From assembly GCF_029382225.1 (NCBI RefSeq), contig NZ_JARLTC010000046.1, positions 1-64,000 of the forward strand: DNA of 64,000 nt. The letters run 5' to 3'. The position numbers were made by a program, and so were the translations under genes. The notes under the pieces were generated by a model that did no database searches, was not told where the DNA came from, and saw only the letters and a list, made by a program, of their open reading frames with translations. Each line of letters opens with the position of its first letter. Position 1 is the stretch's first letter. The stretch comes from Spongiactinospora sp. TRM90649 (GTDB lineage Bacteria > Actinomycetota > Actinomycetes > Streptosporangiales > Streptosporangiaceae). Of this stretch, positions 17,985-26,608 are shown piece by piece.

Positions 17985-19226
17985 ATGCCGCAGGACGACA
18001 ACGCCGTGTCACCGGCTCGGGGCACCGTGCTCGTCGCCGACGAGCTGATCATTCCTGGTGGGACGGCGGTGGCCTGCCCCGCGGCCGACGTCGTCGCCGG
18101 TGAGCTGCGCAGGAAGGGCGTGCCCGCCGTCCGCGGGCCGCTCGCCTCCGGCGACGGGCTCGACTTCCTCGCCGTCACCCTCTCCGGGGCCGGCGGGCCG
18201 TCCGGGCTCGGCGTCGGGGCCGTCCGCGGCGACCACGACACCTGGCCCGCCGCCCGCGACGCCCTCGGGGCGTGCCTGGCCGTGGTCCGGCCCCGCAGGG
18301 TGCTGCTCGCCGCGCCGCGTTCGTTCTGCGCCGGCGTGGAACGGGCCATCGAGGTCGTCGAGGAGGTGCTGCGGCAGCGCGGTGGCCCGATCTACGTTCG
18401 CAAACAGATCGTGCACAACGCCCACGTGGTGGCGGACCTGGCGGACCGGGGCGCGGTGTTCGTGGAGGAACTCGACGAGGTCCCCGCCGGGGCGACGGTC
18501 GTGTTCTCGGCGCACGGGGTGTCGCCCGCCGTGCGCGAGGAGGCCGAACGGCGGGAGATGGAGGTGATCGACGCCACCTGCCCACTGGTCACCAAGGTGC
18601 ACGCCGAGGCCCGCAGGTTCGCGGCCAGGGGCGACACGGTGCTGCTGATCGGGCACGAGGGCCACGAGGAGGTCGAGGGCACCCTCGGCGAGGCCCCGGA
18701 CGCGACGCTCCTGGTGGCCGACGCCGCCGAGGCCGCACGAGTGCGGGTGCCCGACCCCGCCAGGGTGTCCTACCTGACGCAGACCACGCTGGCCGTGGAC
18801 GAGACCCGCGACGTCATCGACACCCTGCGCGCCCGGTTCCCCGACCTGCGCGGGCCGGGGTCCGACGACATCTGCTACGCCACCACCAACCGCCAGGAGG
18901 CGGTGAGCGCCATCGCGCTGGAGGCCGACGTGGTCCTCGTGGTCGGCTCGGCCAACTCCTCCAACTCGATGCGGATGGTGGAGCTGGCCCGCCGTCACGA
19001 CACGCCGAGCCATCTGATCGACGACGCGGGCGACATCCGCCCCGAGTGGCTGGCCGGGGCGGCGGTGGTCGGCCTGAGCGCCGGGGCCTCCGCCCCGCCG
19101 TGGCTGGTCAACGGGGTGATCGCCGCTCTGTCCGGGCTGGGCGGGGTGGCGGTCGAGGAGCGGAGGGTCACCGACGAGACCATCCGCTTCACCCTGCCCT
19201 CAGCGCTCAGACATCGGGATCAGTAG
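17985..19226 (+). CDS. ispH: 4-hydroxy-3-methylbut-2-enyl diphosphate reductase with N-terminal extension
   Basis: IspH (LytB), the last MEP-pathway enzyme, making IPP and DMAPP with a [4Fe-4S] cluster. The cluster cysteines are Cys115 (RSFCAG), Cys199 (DATCPLV) and Cys297 (DDICYATTNRQ). AHG (His177) and GHEGHEE (from His224) supply substrate-binding histidines, with TNRQ at 301-304. At 413 residues it exceeds the ~315-residue bacterial form because of a ~105-residue N-terminal extension (LVADELIIPGG, CPAADVVAGELRRKG) that I cannot assign. GGAGGA at 17975-17980 supports ATG 17985, and the extension lacks a better internal start. Last gene of the operon, supplying the C5 units its neighbours use. 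Confidence 0.95.
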   Translation: MPQDDNAVSPARGTVLVADELIIPGGTAVACPAADVVAGELRRKGVPAVRGPLASGDGLDFLAVTLSGAGGPSGLGVGAVRGDHDTWPAARDALGACLAVVRPRRVLLAAPRSFCAGVERAIEVVEEVLRQRGGPIYVRKQIVHNAHVVADLADRGAVFVEELDEVPAGATVVFSAHGVSPAVREEAERREMEVIDATCPLVTKVHAEARRFAARGDTVLLIGHEGHEEVEGTLGEAPDATLLVADAAEAARVRVPDPARVSYLTQTTLAVDETRDVIDTLRARFPDLRGPGSDDICYATTNRQEAVSAIALEADVVLVVGSANSSNSMRMVELARRHDTPSHLIDDAGDIRPEWLAGAAVVGLSAGASAPPWLVNGVIAALSGLGGVAVEERRVTDETIRFTLPSALRHRDQ

Positions 19227-19231
19227 GACGA

Positions 19232-20281
19232 TCAGTAGGACAGGGCGTACGCCGAGTACCGCTTGGCGCCGAAGGCCGCCTTGAACTTCGGATAGGCCAC
19301 GGTCCTGATGTCGCCGTCGGAGGTGAACCGCTCGTCCGGGTGCGCCTTGAGCCAGTCGAGCCATGCCGTCGAGCAGAACTTCACGCAGTCGCCCTTCTTC
19401 TCCTGCGACTTGATCCGCGGGATGCCCATCGGGTCGAAGTCCGTGGAGAACGGCGAGGCGGCGGGCGTGTACCCGGCGAGGAAGACCCCGCCGTAGCTGT
19501 AGCGGGTGCCGTTCGCGGCCCCGCGCAGCGCCCACGCCTTGGTGTTCGGCTGGTTGCCGTACGGCAGGGCGAGGGTCACCGGGTCGAACGGGATCCGCCC
19601 CTTGACCACCTGGTGTCCGGCCGCGATCTCCTTGTTCACCTGTTCCTTGGACTTCCCGCGCAGGTTGAGGTGATCGCGGGTGTGGTTGCCGAGGTCGAAG
19701 CCGTGCTCGTGCAGCCAGGTCATGATCTGCGTCTGCTCGTCCGGGCGTTCCTTGCCGAACATGTCCCCGGTGACGTAGAACGTGGCGACCGGTCGGAAGC
19801 CGGGCTTCTTGGCGGCCACGTCGAGCAGGATCCCCAGCGCGGTGTCCGGAGCCGGGACGCCCATGCCGTCCAGGGTCACCTGGGAGGGGGAGGAGTCGTC
19901 GAAGGTGAGCACCACCGGGTGCTTGCCCGCCGGGATGCCGATCTTGCCGGTGGCGTACTCCGCGGCGGTGATGGGAACGTAGTCCTCACTTGCGAGGCGC
20001 TCCAGTTCGGCGCGGAACTGGGCGGGGGTGCGGTCGTCGCTGGTTTCCGGCTTGGGCACGACGCGGTGGTACATGAGCACCGGGACCTGGCCCAGTTCGT
20101 TGGCCTTCACCTTGGCCGCGGCGGCGGCCTTGGCCTGCTTCGCCTCCTGGGGCGACACGGCCTTCACCGCGCCCTTGGGAGCGGCGACCTTGGCGGTGTC
20201 CTCGCCGCTCGACATGCACCCGGCCAGGGCCAGCACGCTCAGTGCGGCGGCCCCCGTCCGGCAAACCCCGAAGCCCCCCAT
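19232..20281 (-). CDS. Polysaccharide deacetylase family lipoprotein
   Basis: A 349-residue secreted carbohydrate esterase 4 protein. The ATG at 20281 gives a lipoprotein signal peptide with lipobox LALAGC, and GGAGGG lies just upstream. An Ala/Lys-rich linker (about 30-70) leads to the NodB-type domain: VLMYHRV at its start, LTFDDSS (metal Asp motif), and GNHTRDHLNL carrying the two metal histidines. Substrate may be cell-wall GlcNAc/MurNAc or another surface glycan. It converges with ispH, with only 5 nt between stops. Confidence 0.9.
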   Translation of the reverse strand: MGGFGVCRTGAAALSVLALAGCMSSGEDTAKVAAPKGAVKAVSPQEAKQAKAAAAAKVKANELGQVPVLMYHRVVPKPETSDDRTPAQFRAELERLASEDYVPITAAEYATGKIGIPAGKHPVVLTFDDSSPSQVTLDGMGVPAPDTALGILLDVAAKKPGFRPVATFYVTGDMFGKERPDEQTQIMTWLHEHGFDLGNHTRDHLNLRGKSKEQVNKEIAAGHQVVKGRIPFDPVTLALPYGNQPNTKAWALRGAANGTRYSYGGVFLAGYTPAASPFSTDFDPMGIPRIKSQEKKGDCVKFCSTAWLDWLKAHPDERFTSDGDIRTVAYPKFKAAFGAKRYSAYALSY

Positions 20282-20367
20282 TGGGCCCTCCAGACAGATG
20301 AGAAAAGATAGTGATCTCCTCCCCCTCGGTCTGGCAGGGAATACGGCGCTACCGGCAAAGAGTCGCC

Positions 20368-20618
20368 CTAGGTAACGTCGCGGGCGTGTCGCGTCACCGG
20401 CCGGGTACGGAGGTGCGGCCACCAGCCCGGTACGGCCGCGCTGTATTCGTCGTAGGCCGCGCCGAACCTGCGGCGCGGCACCGGTTCCTCGCGCAGCCGG
20501 CCGGCAGCGGGTCGGCGAACCGCCAGTGGGTCATCAGCCACGGCAGCAGGTCCGCCACCACGCCGGGACCGATCGCGAAGAAGGTGGCACTGCCCATCGC
20601 GGCTGGGGTTCTGCGCAT
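20368..20618 (-). pseudogene. Remnant of an isoprenylcysteine methyltransferase-like gene
   Basis: Two fragments in different frames match the two ends of the isoprenylcysteine carboxyl methyltransferase (ICMT)-like membrane family. From ATG 20618 the N-terminal part reads MRRTPAAMGSATFFAI and then LLPWLMTHWRF, a typical first membrane segment. About 110 nt downstream, another frame carries the family's C-terminal pattern (EEPVPRRRFGAAYDEY, then VPGWWPHL), ending at the stop 20368-20370. The middle, which should hold several membrane helices and the SAM site, is missing. I read this as an internal deletion plus frameshift. Confidence 0.6.
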
Positions 20619-20726
20619 CGAGCCACGCTCTCTCGGTTTAATTCCTCCCTTGTTGAGTTCAGGATGCCGGCGGTGGAGTGACAACGACGGACAGGAGATG
20701 GGGGGCGGTTACCGGGGGAGGGGCGC

Positions 20727-21899
20727 TTACCAGGCGACGGGCAGCGCGTCCACGCCGTAGACGATCGAGATGCCCCGGTAGGGGATCTCGCTCTCGGGCA
20801 CCGCCAGCCGCAGCCCCGGGAAGCGGCGCAGCAGCGCCGGGTAAGCGATCTTCATCTCCATCCGGGCCAGCGGGGCGCCGATGCAGTGGTGGATGCCGTG
20901 CCCGAAGGCCAGGTGCGGGGCGACCTCGCGGCCGGGCCGTACCGTGTCCATCTCCTCGCCGAGCGCCGCGTCGCGGTTGGCCGCCGCCAGCGAGCAGAGC
21001 ACCATCTCGCCCTTGGCGATCGACTGGCCGCCCAGAATGAGATCCTCCTTGGCGAACCGGGGGAAGGCCACCTGCACCACGGTCAGGTAGCGCAGCAGCT
21101 CCTCCACCACCAGCGTCACGTAACCCTCTTCGTCACGGACCCTGGCCGGCTCCTCCGGGTGCTGCAGCAGCCACAGCGTGCCCAGCGCGAACATGCTGGT
21201 GCTGGTGTCGTGCCCGCCGGTCAGCAGGCCGTCGGCGAGGCTCGCCAGCTCCCGGTCGGCGATCTCGTCGCCGTGCTCGCGCAGCAGCATGCCGAGCAGC
21301 CCGTCGCCCGGGTCGGCACGTTCCCTGGCCACCAGCTCGGTGAGGTACGCCATGGCGTCGTTGATCGCCTTCAGCGACGCCTCGGGGCCTGCGGAGAAGT
21401 CGAAGCGGTCGGCGCCCAGCCGTACGAAGTCGGCCTGGTCCTGTCGTGGCACGCCCAGCAGCTCGCCCACCACCAGGGAGGGGATGGGCAGCGCGAACTT
21501 CTCCACGAAGTCGACCGGGGAGCCCGCCTGCTCCATGCCGTCGAGGTGCTCGGCCACGATCGCGTGGATGCGCGGCTCCAGCCTGCGCAGCCGCCGCATG
21601 GTGAACTCCGGGGTCAGCAGGCGGCGCAGCCTGGTGTGCTCCGGCGGGTCGCGGAACCCGAGACCGCCCGGGTCCTCCTGCTGCACGGCCCCCGACACGT
21701 TGGCGAAGTCGTTGCTGAACCGCCCGGCGTCGCCGAGCACGGCGCGGACGTCCTCGTAGCGGGTCACCAGCCACACGGTGGAGCCGTCGGGGACCTTGAG
21801 TGGGAATATCGGCTGCTCGGCGCGTATCCGCGCCATCTCGGCAACCGGATCCAGCCCATCGCGCATGAACTGCACGAGGGGGAAGTCGGTATCGGACAT
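20727..21899 (-). CDS. Cytochrome P450
   Basis: Soluble bacterial P450 of 390 residues. The heme loop is FGHGIHHCIGAPLAR with thiolate ligand Cys339. The ExxR motif is Glu267-Arg270 (EELLR), and the I-helix oxygen-activation region is GGHDTS (228-233). ATG 21899 has GAGGAA about 8 nt upstream and was chosen over earlier in-frame ATGs. Substrate is unknown. It lies 1.5 kb beyond the terpenoid operon on the opposite strand, so oxidation of a terpene is possible but only inferred. No ferredoxin or reductase gene is adjacent. Confidence 0.93.
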   Translation of the reverse strand: MSDTDFPLVQFMRDGLDPVAEMARIRAEQPIFPLKVPDGSTVWLVTRYEDVRAVLGDAGRFSNDFANVSGAVQQEDPGGLGFRDPPEHTRLRRLLTPEFTMRRLRRLEPRIHAIVAEHLDGMEQAGSPVDFVEKFALPIPSLVVGELLGVPRQDQADFVRLGADRFDFSAGPEASLKAINDAMAYLTELVARERADPGDGLLGMLLREHGDEIADRELASLADGLLTGGHDTSTSMFALGTLWLLQHPEEPARVRDEEGYVTLVVEELLRYLTVVQVAFPRFAKEDLILGGQSIAKGEMVLCSLAAANRDAALGEEMDTVRPGREVAPHLAFGHGIHHCIGAPLARMEMKIAYPALLRRFPGLRLAVPESEIPYRGISIVYGVDALPVAW

Positions 21900-22052
21900 C
21901 TGTCGTGTTCCTCGTCCTAAGTCGGGAGTTGCCATGTTTTCGGACATGGCATGGAGGCACTGCGGACGCGCCAGTTCAATATTGGCGAACAAGGCGGCGC
22001 GCGCGTGGCCGACCCCCCGCATTCCTCCTGGTGACGATGGCCTTACCGGGAG

Positions 22053-22409
22053 CTAGAACAGGTCGTCCGGACGCCCCGTGATCAAGGTCAGCAGCCGGCG
22101 GACGAACGGCGGCACGTTGCGGACCCGCACGGCCGGCATCGGCCCCTCGCAGGGCACCAGTTCGAGCACCCGCAGGCCGGAGAGGTCGATGAACGACAGA
22201 TCGGTCAGATCGACCAGCACGACGCCACCCGGCGACAGCGCGTCGGCCATGATCGCGCCGAGGCGTTCGCTGTTGCTCAGGTCGATCTCGCCGCAGAGCA
22301 GCAGAGCGGACTCGCCGTTGCGGATGACGCGAAGGCGGCCGTCGTCGAACAGAACACGCCGCGCCTCCACCCGGCCGCCCCCGATGGGAGGACCCTCACG
22401 CGCGGGCAA
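22053..22409 (-). CDS. STAS domain protein (anti-sigma factor antagonist-like)
   Basis: A small STAS-fold protein of up to 118 residues. The pattern LLLCGEIDLSNSERL followed by VVLVDLTDLSFIDLSGLRVL matches anti-anti-sigma factors, with the phosphorylatable Ser in IDLSGLR. Such proteins relieve anti-sigma factors in partner-switching regulation. The start is uncertain: TTG 22409 gives the longest form and internal GTGs give ~105 residues. No anti-sigma kinase or sigma gene is adjacent. Confidence 0.8.
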   Translation of the reverse strand: MPAREGPPIGGGRVEARRVLFDDGRLRVIRNGESALLLCGEIDLSNSERLGAIMADALSPGGVVLVDLTDLSFIDLSGLRVLELVPCEGPMPAVRVRNVPPFVRRLLTLITGRPDDLF

Positions 22410-22624
22410 CGCCTGATCACCGCAACGATCGTGGCCGCGTAGGCAGGACGTTGGTCATGATTCCACCCATCCTTCGATGCGAGCCGTGCCGGCCATCTGT
22501 AGAGATGCCGATCGATTCCTCAGCGTGCTCCGCGCCGACAATACCTGTCAACTGATGCACGAAAGAATATTCGTCCTTGGGGGTGCCGGGCTTGACCCGG
22601 CGTTCACGAACGTATGATGCGGAG

Positions 22625-23266
22625 ATGGCGCGGGGTTCAGACGACGGTGCGAAGGCCGGTCGCTGGACGTTCCTTACCAACCACGCCCGCGTGCTCGTCG
22701 GGATCGCCCGCAACCCCGAAGTGCGGCTGCGCGACGTCGCCGTGACGGCCGGCATAACCGAACGCGCGGCCCAGGCCATCGTCTCCGACCTGGTCTCCGC
22801 CGGCTACCTCAACCGCACCCGCGTCGGCCGCCGCAACCACTACACGATCAACGACGACCAGGGCTTCCGCCACCCCGCCGAAGCCGACCAGAACCTCACC
22901 GAATTCCTCACCCTCTTCACCGGCCGCTCCCCAACCCCACCCCCCACTCCCTCTCCGACCAAGCCGCCTTCCACCGCGCCCCGCGCCCCGGCAGACGCCT
23001 CCCCGGCGATTCCCCGCCCGCCCACCTCCGCTTCGCCGGCCTCAGCGGGAGCGATCGGCTCGGCCTCGTCCGCCGAGGCGGCGTCGGGTCCGCCTTCTTC
23101 TGTGGCCGTCACCGTTAGCGGGGTGCCTCCTGCCGGTCCCGCCGCGATCTCCATCGATCCGGCCGCCGAATCCGGGGAGCCTGCGGTCCCGGAGCCCACT
23201 CTCACCATCGTGGGCAATCTGGACCCACCGCCCGAAGCCGAGGAGACCGAACCGGCAGAGGGGTAG
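22625..23266 (+). CDS. Winged helix-turn-helix regulator with long disordered tail
   Basis: A 213-residue protein. Residues ~10-90 form a MarR/ArsR-like winged helix (LTNHARVLVGIARNPEVRLRDVAV, GITERAAQAIVSDLV, then the wing RTRVGRRNHYTIN). The remaining ~110 residues are Pro/Ala/Ser-rich and presumably disordered. The ATG at 22625 directly follows GGAG, which is close spacing, but upstream sequence looks non-coding. Known relatives are widespread in actinomycetes and mostly uncharacterised. Confidence 0.82.
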   Translation: MARGSDDGAKAGRWTFLTNHARVLVGIARNPEVRLRDVAVTAGITERAAQAIVSDLVSAGYLNRTRVGRRNHYTINDDQGFRHPAEADQNLTEFLTLFTGRSPTPPPTPSPTKPPSTAPRAPADASPAIPRPPTSASPASAGAIGSASSAEAASGPPSSVAVTVSGVPPAGPAAISIDPAAESGEPAVPEPTLTIVGNLDPPPEAEETEPAEG

Positions 23267-23853
23267 CCGCGCCGGGCCGTACAGCCTCGCGGCCTGTGGC
23301 CCACGCGAGGCCGATCCCGCCCCAGAGGGGGGACGGCGTGCGTCCCCTCGCCTCGCCGTGGCCGTGAGGGCGCAGCGGTGGGTGGGGCCTGCCGCCTGGG
23401 GCCCTTCGCGGGCGTGCGACTTCCGCCGGCCGAGGCCGCCTGTGGGGCCGCACCGCCGTCCGAACCTCGTTTCAGAGTCGGCGGATGGTGATCGGTATCA
23501 CGGTGTCCTGGCGGGGGTTGGGGGTGACCCGGGCGGCGGGGGAGTGGGGTGGGGTGTCAGAGTGGGGGGCCGGAGGGGCGGCGCAGGGGGTCTGACCAGG
23601 GAATCTGGCGGGCCGCGGCTGCATGTCGCGAAATCGGGAACCACGACCTTGTCCAGCGGATCGGCGGCCGGATTGGATGCTACGCACGAGACCAGGGGTT
23701 GCCGGGAGCCCTCCAGCGGTACCTTTGCGTTCCCGGGTGATACCGGTTCGCCGTACTTGGCGCGGGAGGTTAGCGCGTCATGGCACTTGCATATTTTCGC
23801 AAATAGTAAGGTTGATAGGGAGATGCCGGGACAGGGCGAGGGAGTGGAGCCCC
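23267..23853. other. Intergenic region, no gene recognised
   Basis: About 590 bp with no frame that looks coding. The first 200 nt are very GC-rich and include a weak hairpin (CCTCGCG at 23285-23291 with CGCGAGG at 23304-23310). A G-rich strand occupies 23500-23600. The last 60 nt are AT-richer (TGCATATTTTCGCAAATAG) and probably hold the promoter of the DUF3073 gene. Confidence 0.5.
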
Positions 23854-24018
23854 ATGGGAAGAGGCCGCGCCAAGGCGAAGCAGAAGAAGGTCGCACGGCA
23901 GCTCAAGTACCGCACTCACAGCATGGACATCGACCGCCTGCGCGCCGAGCTGGCCGGTGTCGAGGATGATGAGCGCGACGATGACACGGCGCAGGAGACG
24001 GATCCCGCCGCCGGCTAG
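23854..24018 (+). CDS. DUF3073 family protein
   Basis: A 54-residue protein with the conserved actinobacterial DUF3073 start MGRGRAKAKQKKVARQLKY, followed by a short acidic tail. The family is small, basic at the N-terminus and of unknown function, and is nearly universal in actinomycetes. GAGGGAGTGGAG immediately upstream supports the ATG. Confidence 0.9.
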   Translation: MGRGRAKAKQKKVARQLKYRTHSMDIDRLRAELAGVEDDERDDDTAQETDPAAG

Positions 24019-24110
24019 CCCGGCGGCGGTGATCCGCCAAGTCGTTCCGGCCGTCCCGGTCGCGCCCGCTCATCCGCGCGCGTCCGGGCCTGTCCGGGCT
24101 TTCCGCGTTG

Positions 24111-24180
24111 GTCGGTGCCGATCCGCACCGATCCGCACCGATCCGCACCGATCCGCACCGATCCGCACCGACCCGTGCCG
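24111..24180. repeat. 10-bp tandem repeat
   Basis: ATCCGCACCG is repeated five times without error at 24121-24170, with degenerate copies on both sides. It lies in the gap between the DUF3073 gene and the FolP2-like gene. No dyad symmetry suggesting a protein site is obvious. It may vary in copy number between strains. Confidence 0.9.
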
Positions 24181-24268
24181 CCTTCGTGCAGTGCTCCCCG
24201 TCCATGCCCGCCCGGTCGCGGGTAGGCTCGAACCTCGGTAAGGACATCACCGGGAGGACGCGAGCGCC

Positions 24269-25177
24269 GTGGTCGGTGGGGGCAAGGGCAACTTCCTGCC
24301 GGAGATCATCTCTCCGGTGCGGAGGATCGGACGCAGGGAGTTCGATTTCTCCCGCCAAGTCGCGGTGATGGCGATCGTCAACCGCACCCCCAACTCCATG
24401 CACGACCGGGGGCGTACCTTCGCGCTTGAGTCGGCGGTCGAGGCGGCCGAGCGCGCCGTCGCCGACGGCGCGGACTGGGTCGACATCGGTGGGCTCGCGT
24501 TCCGGGCCGATCAGGCCGATCTGGGCATCGACGCCGAGATCGAGCGGGTGGCGCCGGTCATCGAGGCGGTGCGGGCGCGCACCGACGTGGTCATCTCGGT
24601 CGATACCCACCGCGCCGAGGTGGCGCGGGCCGCCCTCGCGGCGGGCGCCGACGTGGTCAACGACACGAACGGCATTCGCGATCCGGCCATGGCCAAGGCA
24701 GTCGTGGAGGCGGGCGCGGGCGTGGTGATCACGCACAGCGTCGGCGGGCCGCGCAAGGTGATAGAGCGCCCGCAGTACCAGGACGTCGTGACGGAGGTGG
24801 CCGCCTTCTTGCGCGAGCGGGTACGGCACGCGCTGGACTCCGGCGTCGCCCCCGAGCAGATCATCATCGACCCCGGCCACGACCTTAACAAGAACACCTA
24901 CCACTCGCTGGAGCTGACCCGCCGGTTGGGCGAGATCGCCGAGATCGGCTACCCGACCCTGGCGGCGGTGTCCAACAAGGACTTCATCGGCGAGACCCTC
25001 GACCTGCCGCAGAACGCCCGGGTGGAGGGCACGATCGTGGCCAACGTGGTGTGCGTGCTGCAGGGCGCGAGGATCCTGCGCGTCCACGACGTGCGCCAGG
25101 CGGTGACGGCGGTGCGGATGACCGAGGCCATCCTCGGCTGGCGCGCCCCGCTCACCCCTCGCCACAACCTCGTCTGA
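24269..25177 (+). CDS. folP: Dihydropteroate synthase family protein, FolP2-like
   Basis: TIM-barrel protein of 302 residues in the dihydropteroate synthase family. The first pterin-site motif reads VMAIVNRTPNSMHDRG, whereas catalytic FolP1 enzymes have G-I-(V/L)-N-(V/I)-T-P-D-S. The second motif (ADWVDIGG) lacks the usual GESTRPG continuation. These deviations match the mycobacterial FolP2 subgroup, for which dihydropteroate synthase activity has not been demonstrated. GGGAGGA at 24252-24258 supports GTG 24269. No other folate genes are nearby. Confidence 0.85.
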   Translation: MVGGGKGNFLPEIISPVRRIGRREFDFSRQVAVMAIVNRTPNSMHDRGRTFALESAVEAAERAVADGADWVDIGGLAFRADQADLGIDAEIERVAPVIEAVRARTDVVISVDTHRAEVARAALAAGADVVNDTNGIRDPAMAKAVVEAGAGVVITHSVGGPRKVIERPQYQDVVTEVAAFLRERVRHALDSGVAPEQIIIDPGHDLNKNTYHSLELTRRLGEIAEIGYPTLAAVSNKDFIGETLDLPQNARVEGTIVANVVCVLQGARILRVHDVRQAVTAVRMTEAILGWRAPLTPRHNLV

Positions 25178-25185
25178 CCCGCGAA

Positions 25186-26442
25186 CTACTCCGGCCGGAG
25201 CCGTGTTGCGCGGGCCTCCAGGTAGCGCTGTTCGGGCAGGCTGGTCGTGCGCCGCGCCGCCGTCCGGTAACTGTCGCGCGCGGCCTCAAGGTCGCCCGCC
25301 ATCTCCAGCAGGTGCGCCCGCACCGCGTGCAGGCGGTGGTGCCCCGCCATCCGGTCGTCGGAGTCGAGTTCGGCGAGCATGTCGAGCCCGGCCCTCGGCC
25401 CCTCGACCATGGCGACGGCGACCGCGTGGTTGAGCGTGACCATCGGGTTGGGCGAGATCCGCTCCAGCAGCCGGTAGAGCGCGAGGATCTGCTTCCAGTC
25501 GGTGTCCTCGTCGCGCGCGGCCTCGTCGTGGACGGCGGCGATGGCGGCTTGGAGCTGGTACGACCCGATCGGCGCCCAGGAGAGCGTGTCGCTGATCAGC
25601 TCGACGCCCTCCTTGATGTGGGCGGCGTTCCACAGCGCGCGGTCCTGCTCGGCCAGCGGCACCAGCGAGCCGTCCGGACGGGTGCGGGCGGGCCGCCGGG
25701 CGTCGGTGAGCAGCATCAGCGCGAGCAGCCCGGCCACCTCTCCCTCGCGCGGCAGCAGCCGGTGGACCTCGCGGACGAGCCGGATCGCCTCGGCGGTCAG
25801 CTCCGCCTGGTGCAGGTCGGGGCCGGAGGTGGCGGTGTAGCCCTCGTTGAAGATCAGGTAGAGCACATGCAGGACCACCCGGAGCCGGTCGGACCGCTCC
25901 CGCTCGGGGGGCATGGCGAACGTGGCTCCGGTGGACTTGATCCGCTGCTTCGCCCGGCTGATCCGCTGCGCCATGGTCGCCTCGGGGACCATGAAGGCGT
26001 GGGCGATCTGCGCCGTCGTGAGGCCGCCGACGGCCCGCAGCGTCAGCGCGACCTGCGACGGCTCAGACAGCCCCGGGTGGCAGCACATGAACAGCAGGGT
26101 GAGCGTGTCGTCGTGCTCGGCCGCGCCGCTCTCCTCGCCGGGCGGGGCGGCGACGAGCTCGTCGGACGGGGCCTGCGTGGCGGCCGTGACCTCTCGGCGT
26201 CTGCGGGCCGACTCACTGCGGATCTGGTCGGTCAGCCGGCGTGACGCGACGGTGATCAGCCAGGCCCTGGCGTTGCCGGGCACGCCCTCCTGCGGCCACT
26301 GCAGGCTGGCCGCGAGCAGCGCCTCCTGGACGGCGTCCTCGCAGGCGTCGAACGCGCCGTAGCGACGGATCAGCGCGCCGAGCACCTGCGGCGCGAGCTG
26401 GCGCAGCAGGTCGTCGAAACCTGCGCCGGTGGCAGCGGACAT
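25186..26442 (-). CDS. ECF sigma factor with C-terminal TPR-like extension (ECF42 type)
   Basis: About 418 residues. Region 2 (RRYGAFDACEDAVQEALLAA) and region 4 (ALTLRAVGGLTTAQIAHAF, then EATMAQRISRAKQRI) are followed by a ~230-residue all-helical TPR-like domain containing LIFNEGYTATSG, diagnostic of this group. Such sigma factors are usually regulated through the extension rather than an anti-sigma factor and are often encoded beside a DGPF/YCII-domain protein, which is absent here. ATG 26442 has better spacing from GGGGGAA than ATG 26448. It converges with folP. Confidence 0.92.
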   Translation of the reverse strand: MSAATGAGFDDLLRQLAPQVLGALIRRYGAFDACEDAVQEALLAASLQWPQEGVPGNARAWLITVASRRLTDQIRSESARRRREVTAATQAPSDELVAAPPGEESGAAEHDDTLTLLFMCCHPGLSEPSQVALTLRAVGGLTTAQIAHAFMVPEATMAQRISRAKQRIKSTGATFAMPPERERSDRLRVVLHVLYLIFNEGYTATSGPDLHQAELTAEAIRLVREVHRLLPREGEVAGLLALMLLTDARRPARTRPDGSLVPLAEQDRALWNAAHIKEGVELISDTLSWAPIGSYQLQAAIAAVHDEAARDEDTDWKQILALYRLLERISPNPMVTLNHAVAVAMVEGPRAGLDMLAELDSDDRMAGHHRLHAVRAHLLEMAGDLEAARDSYRTAARRTTSLPEQRYLEARATRLRPE

Positions 26443-26608
26443 GGCCATTTCCCCCGGTCTGAAGGAGCGGAGCGGGTGAATCTCACGCTACCCGGCCGCC
26501 CCGACATCTCCGGCCCTCTCGGGCCGGTGGCCGGAGACCGACGCGAACGGCAGGCGTGGTATCGCCGGTGATTGGACAATAAGAAATAGGGGTGTCCCGG
26601 AAGAAAGG

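Noticed and set aside
23350..23970. Long plus-strand frames across the G-rich intergenic region
   Set aside because: Gly/Arg-rich with no ribosome site or domain; they run into the DUF3073 gene in another frame.
24111..24180. CRISPR array
   Set aside because: The repeat is only 10 bp with no spacers and no cas genes; it is a simple tandem repeat.
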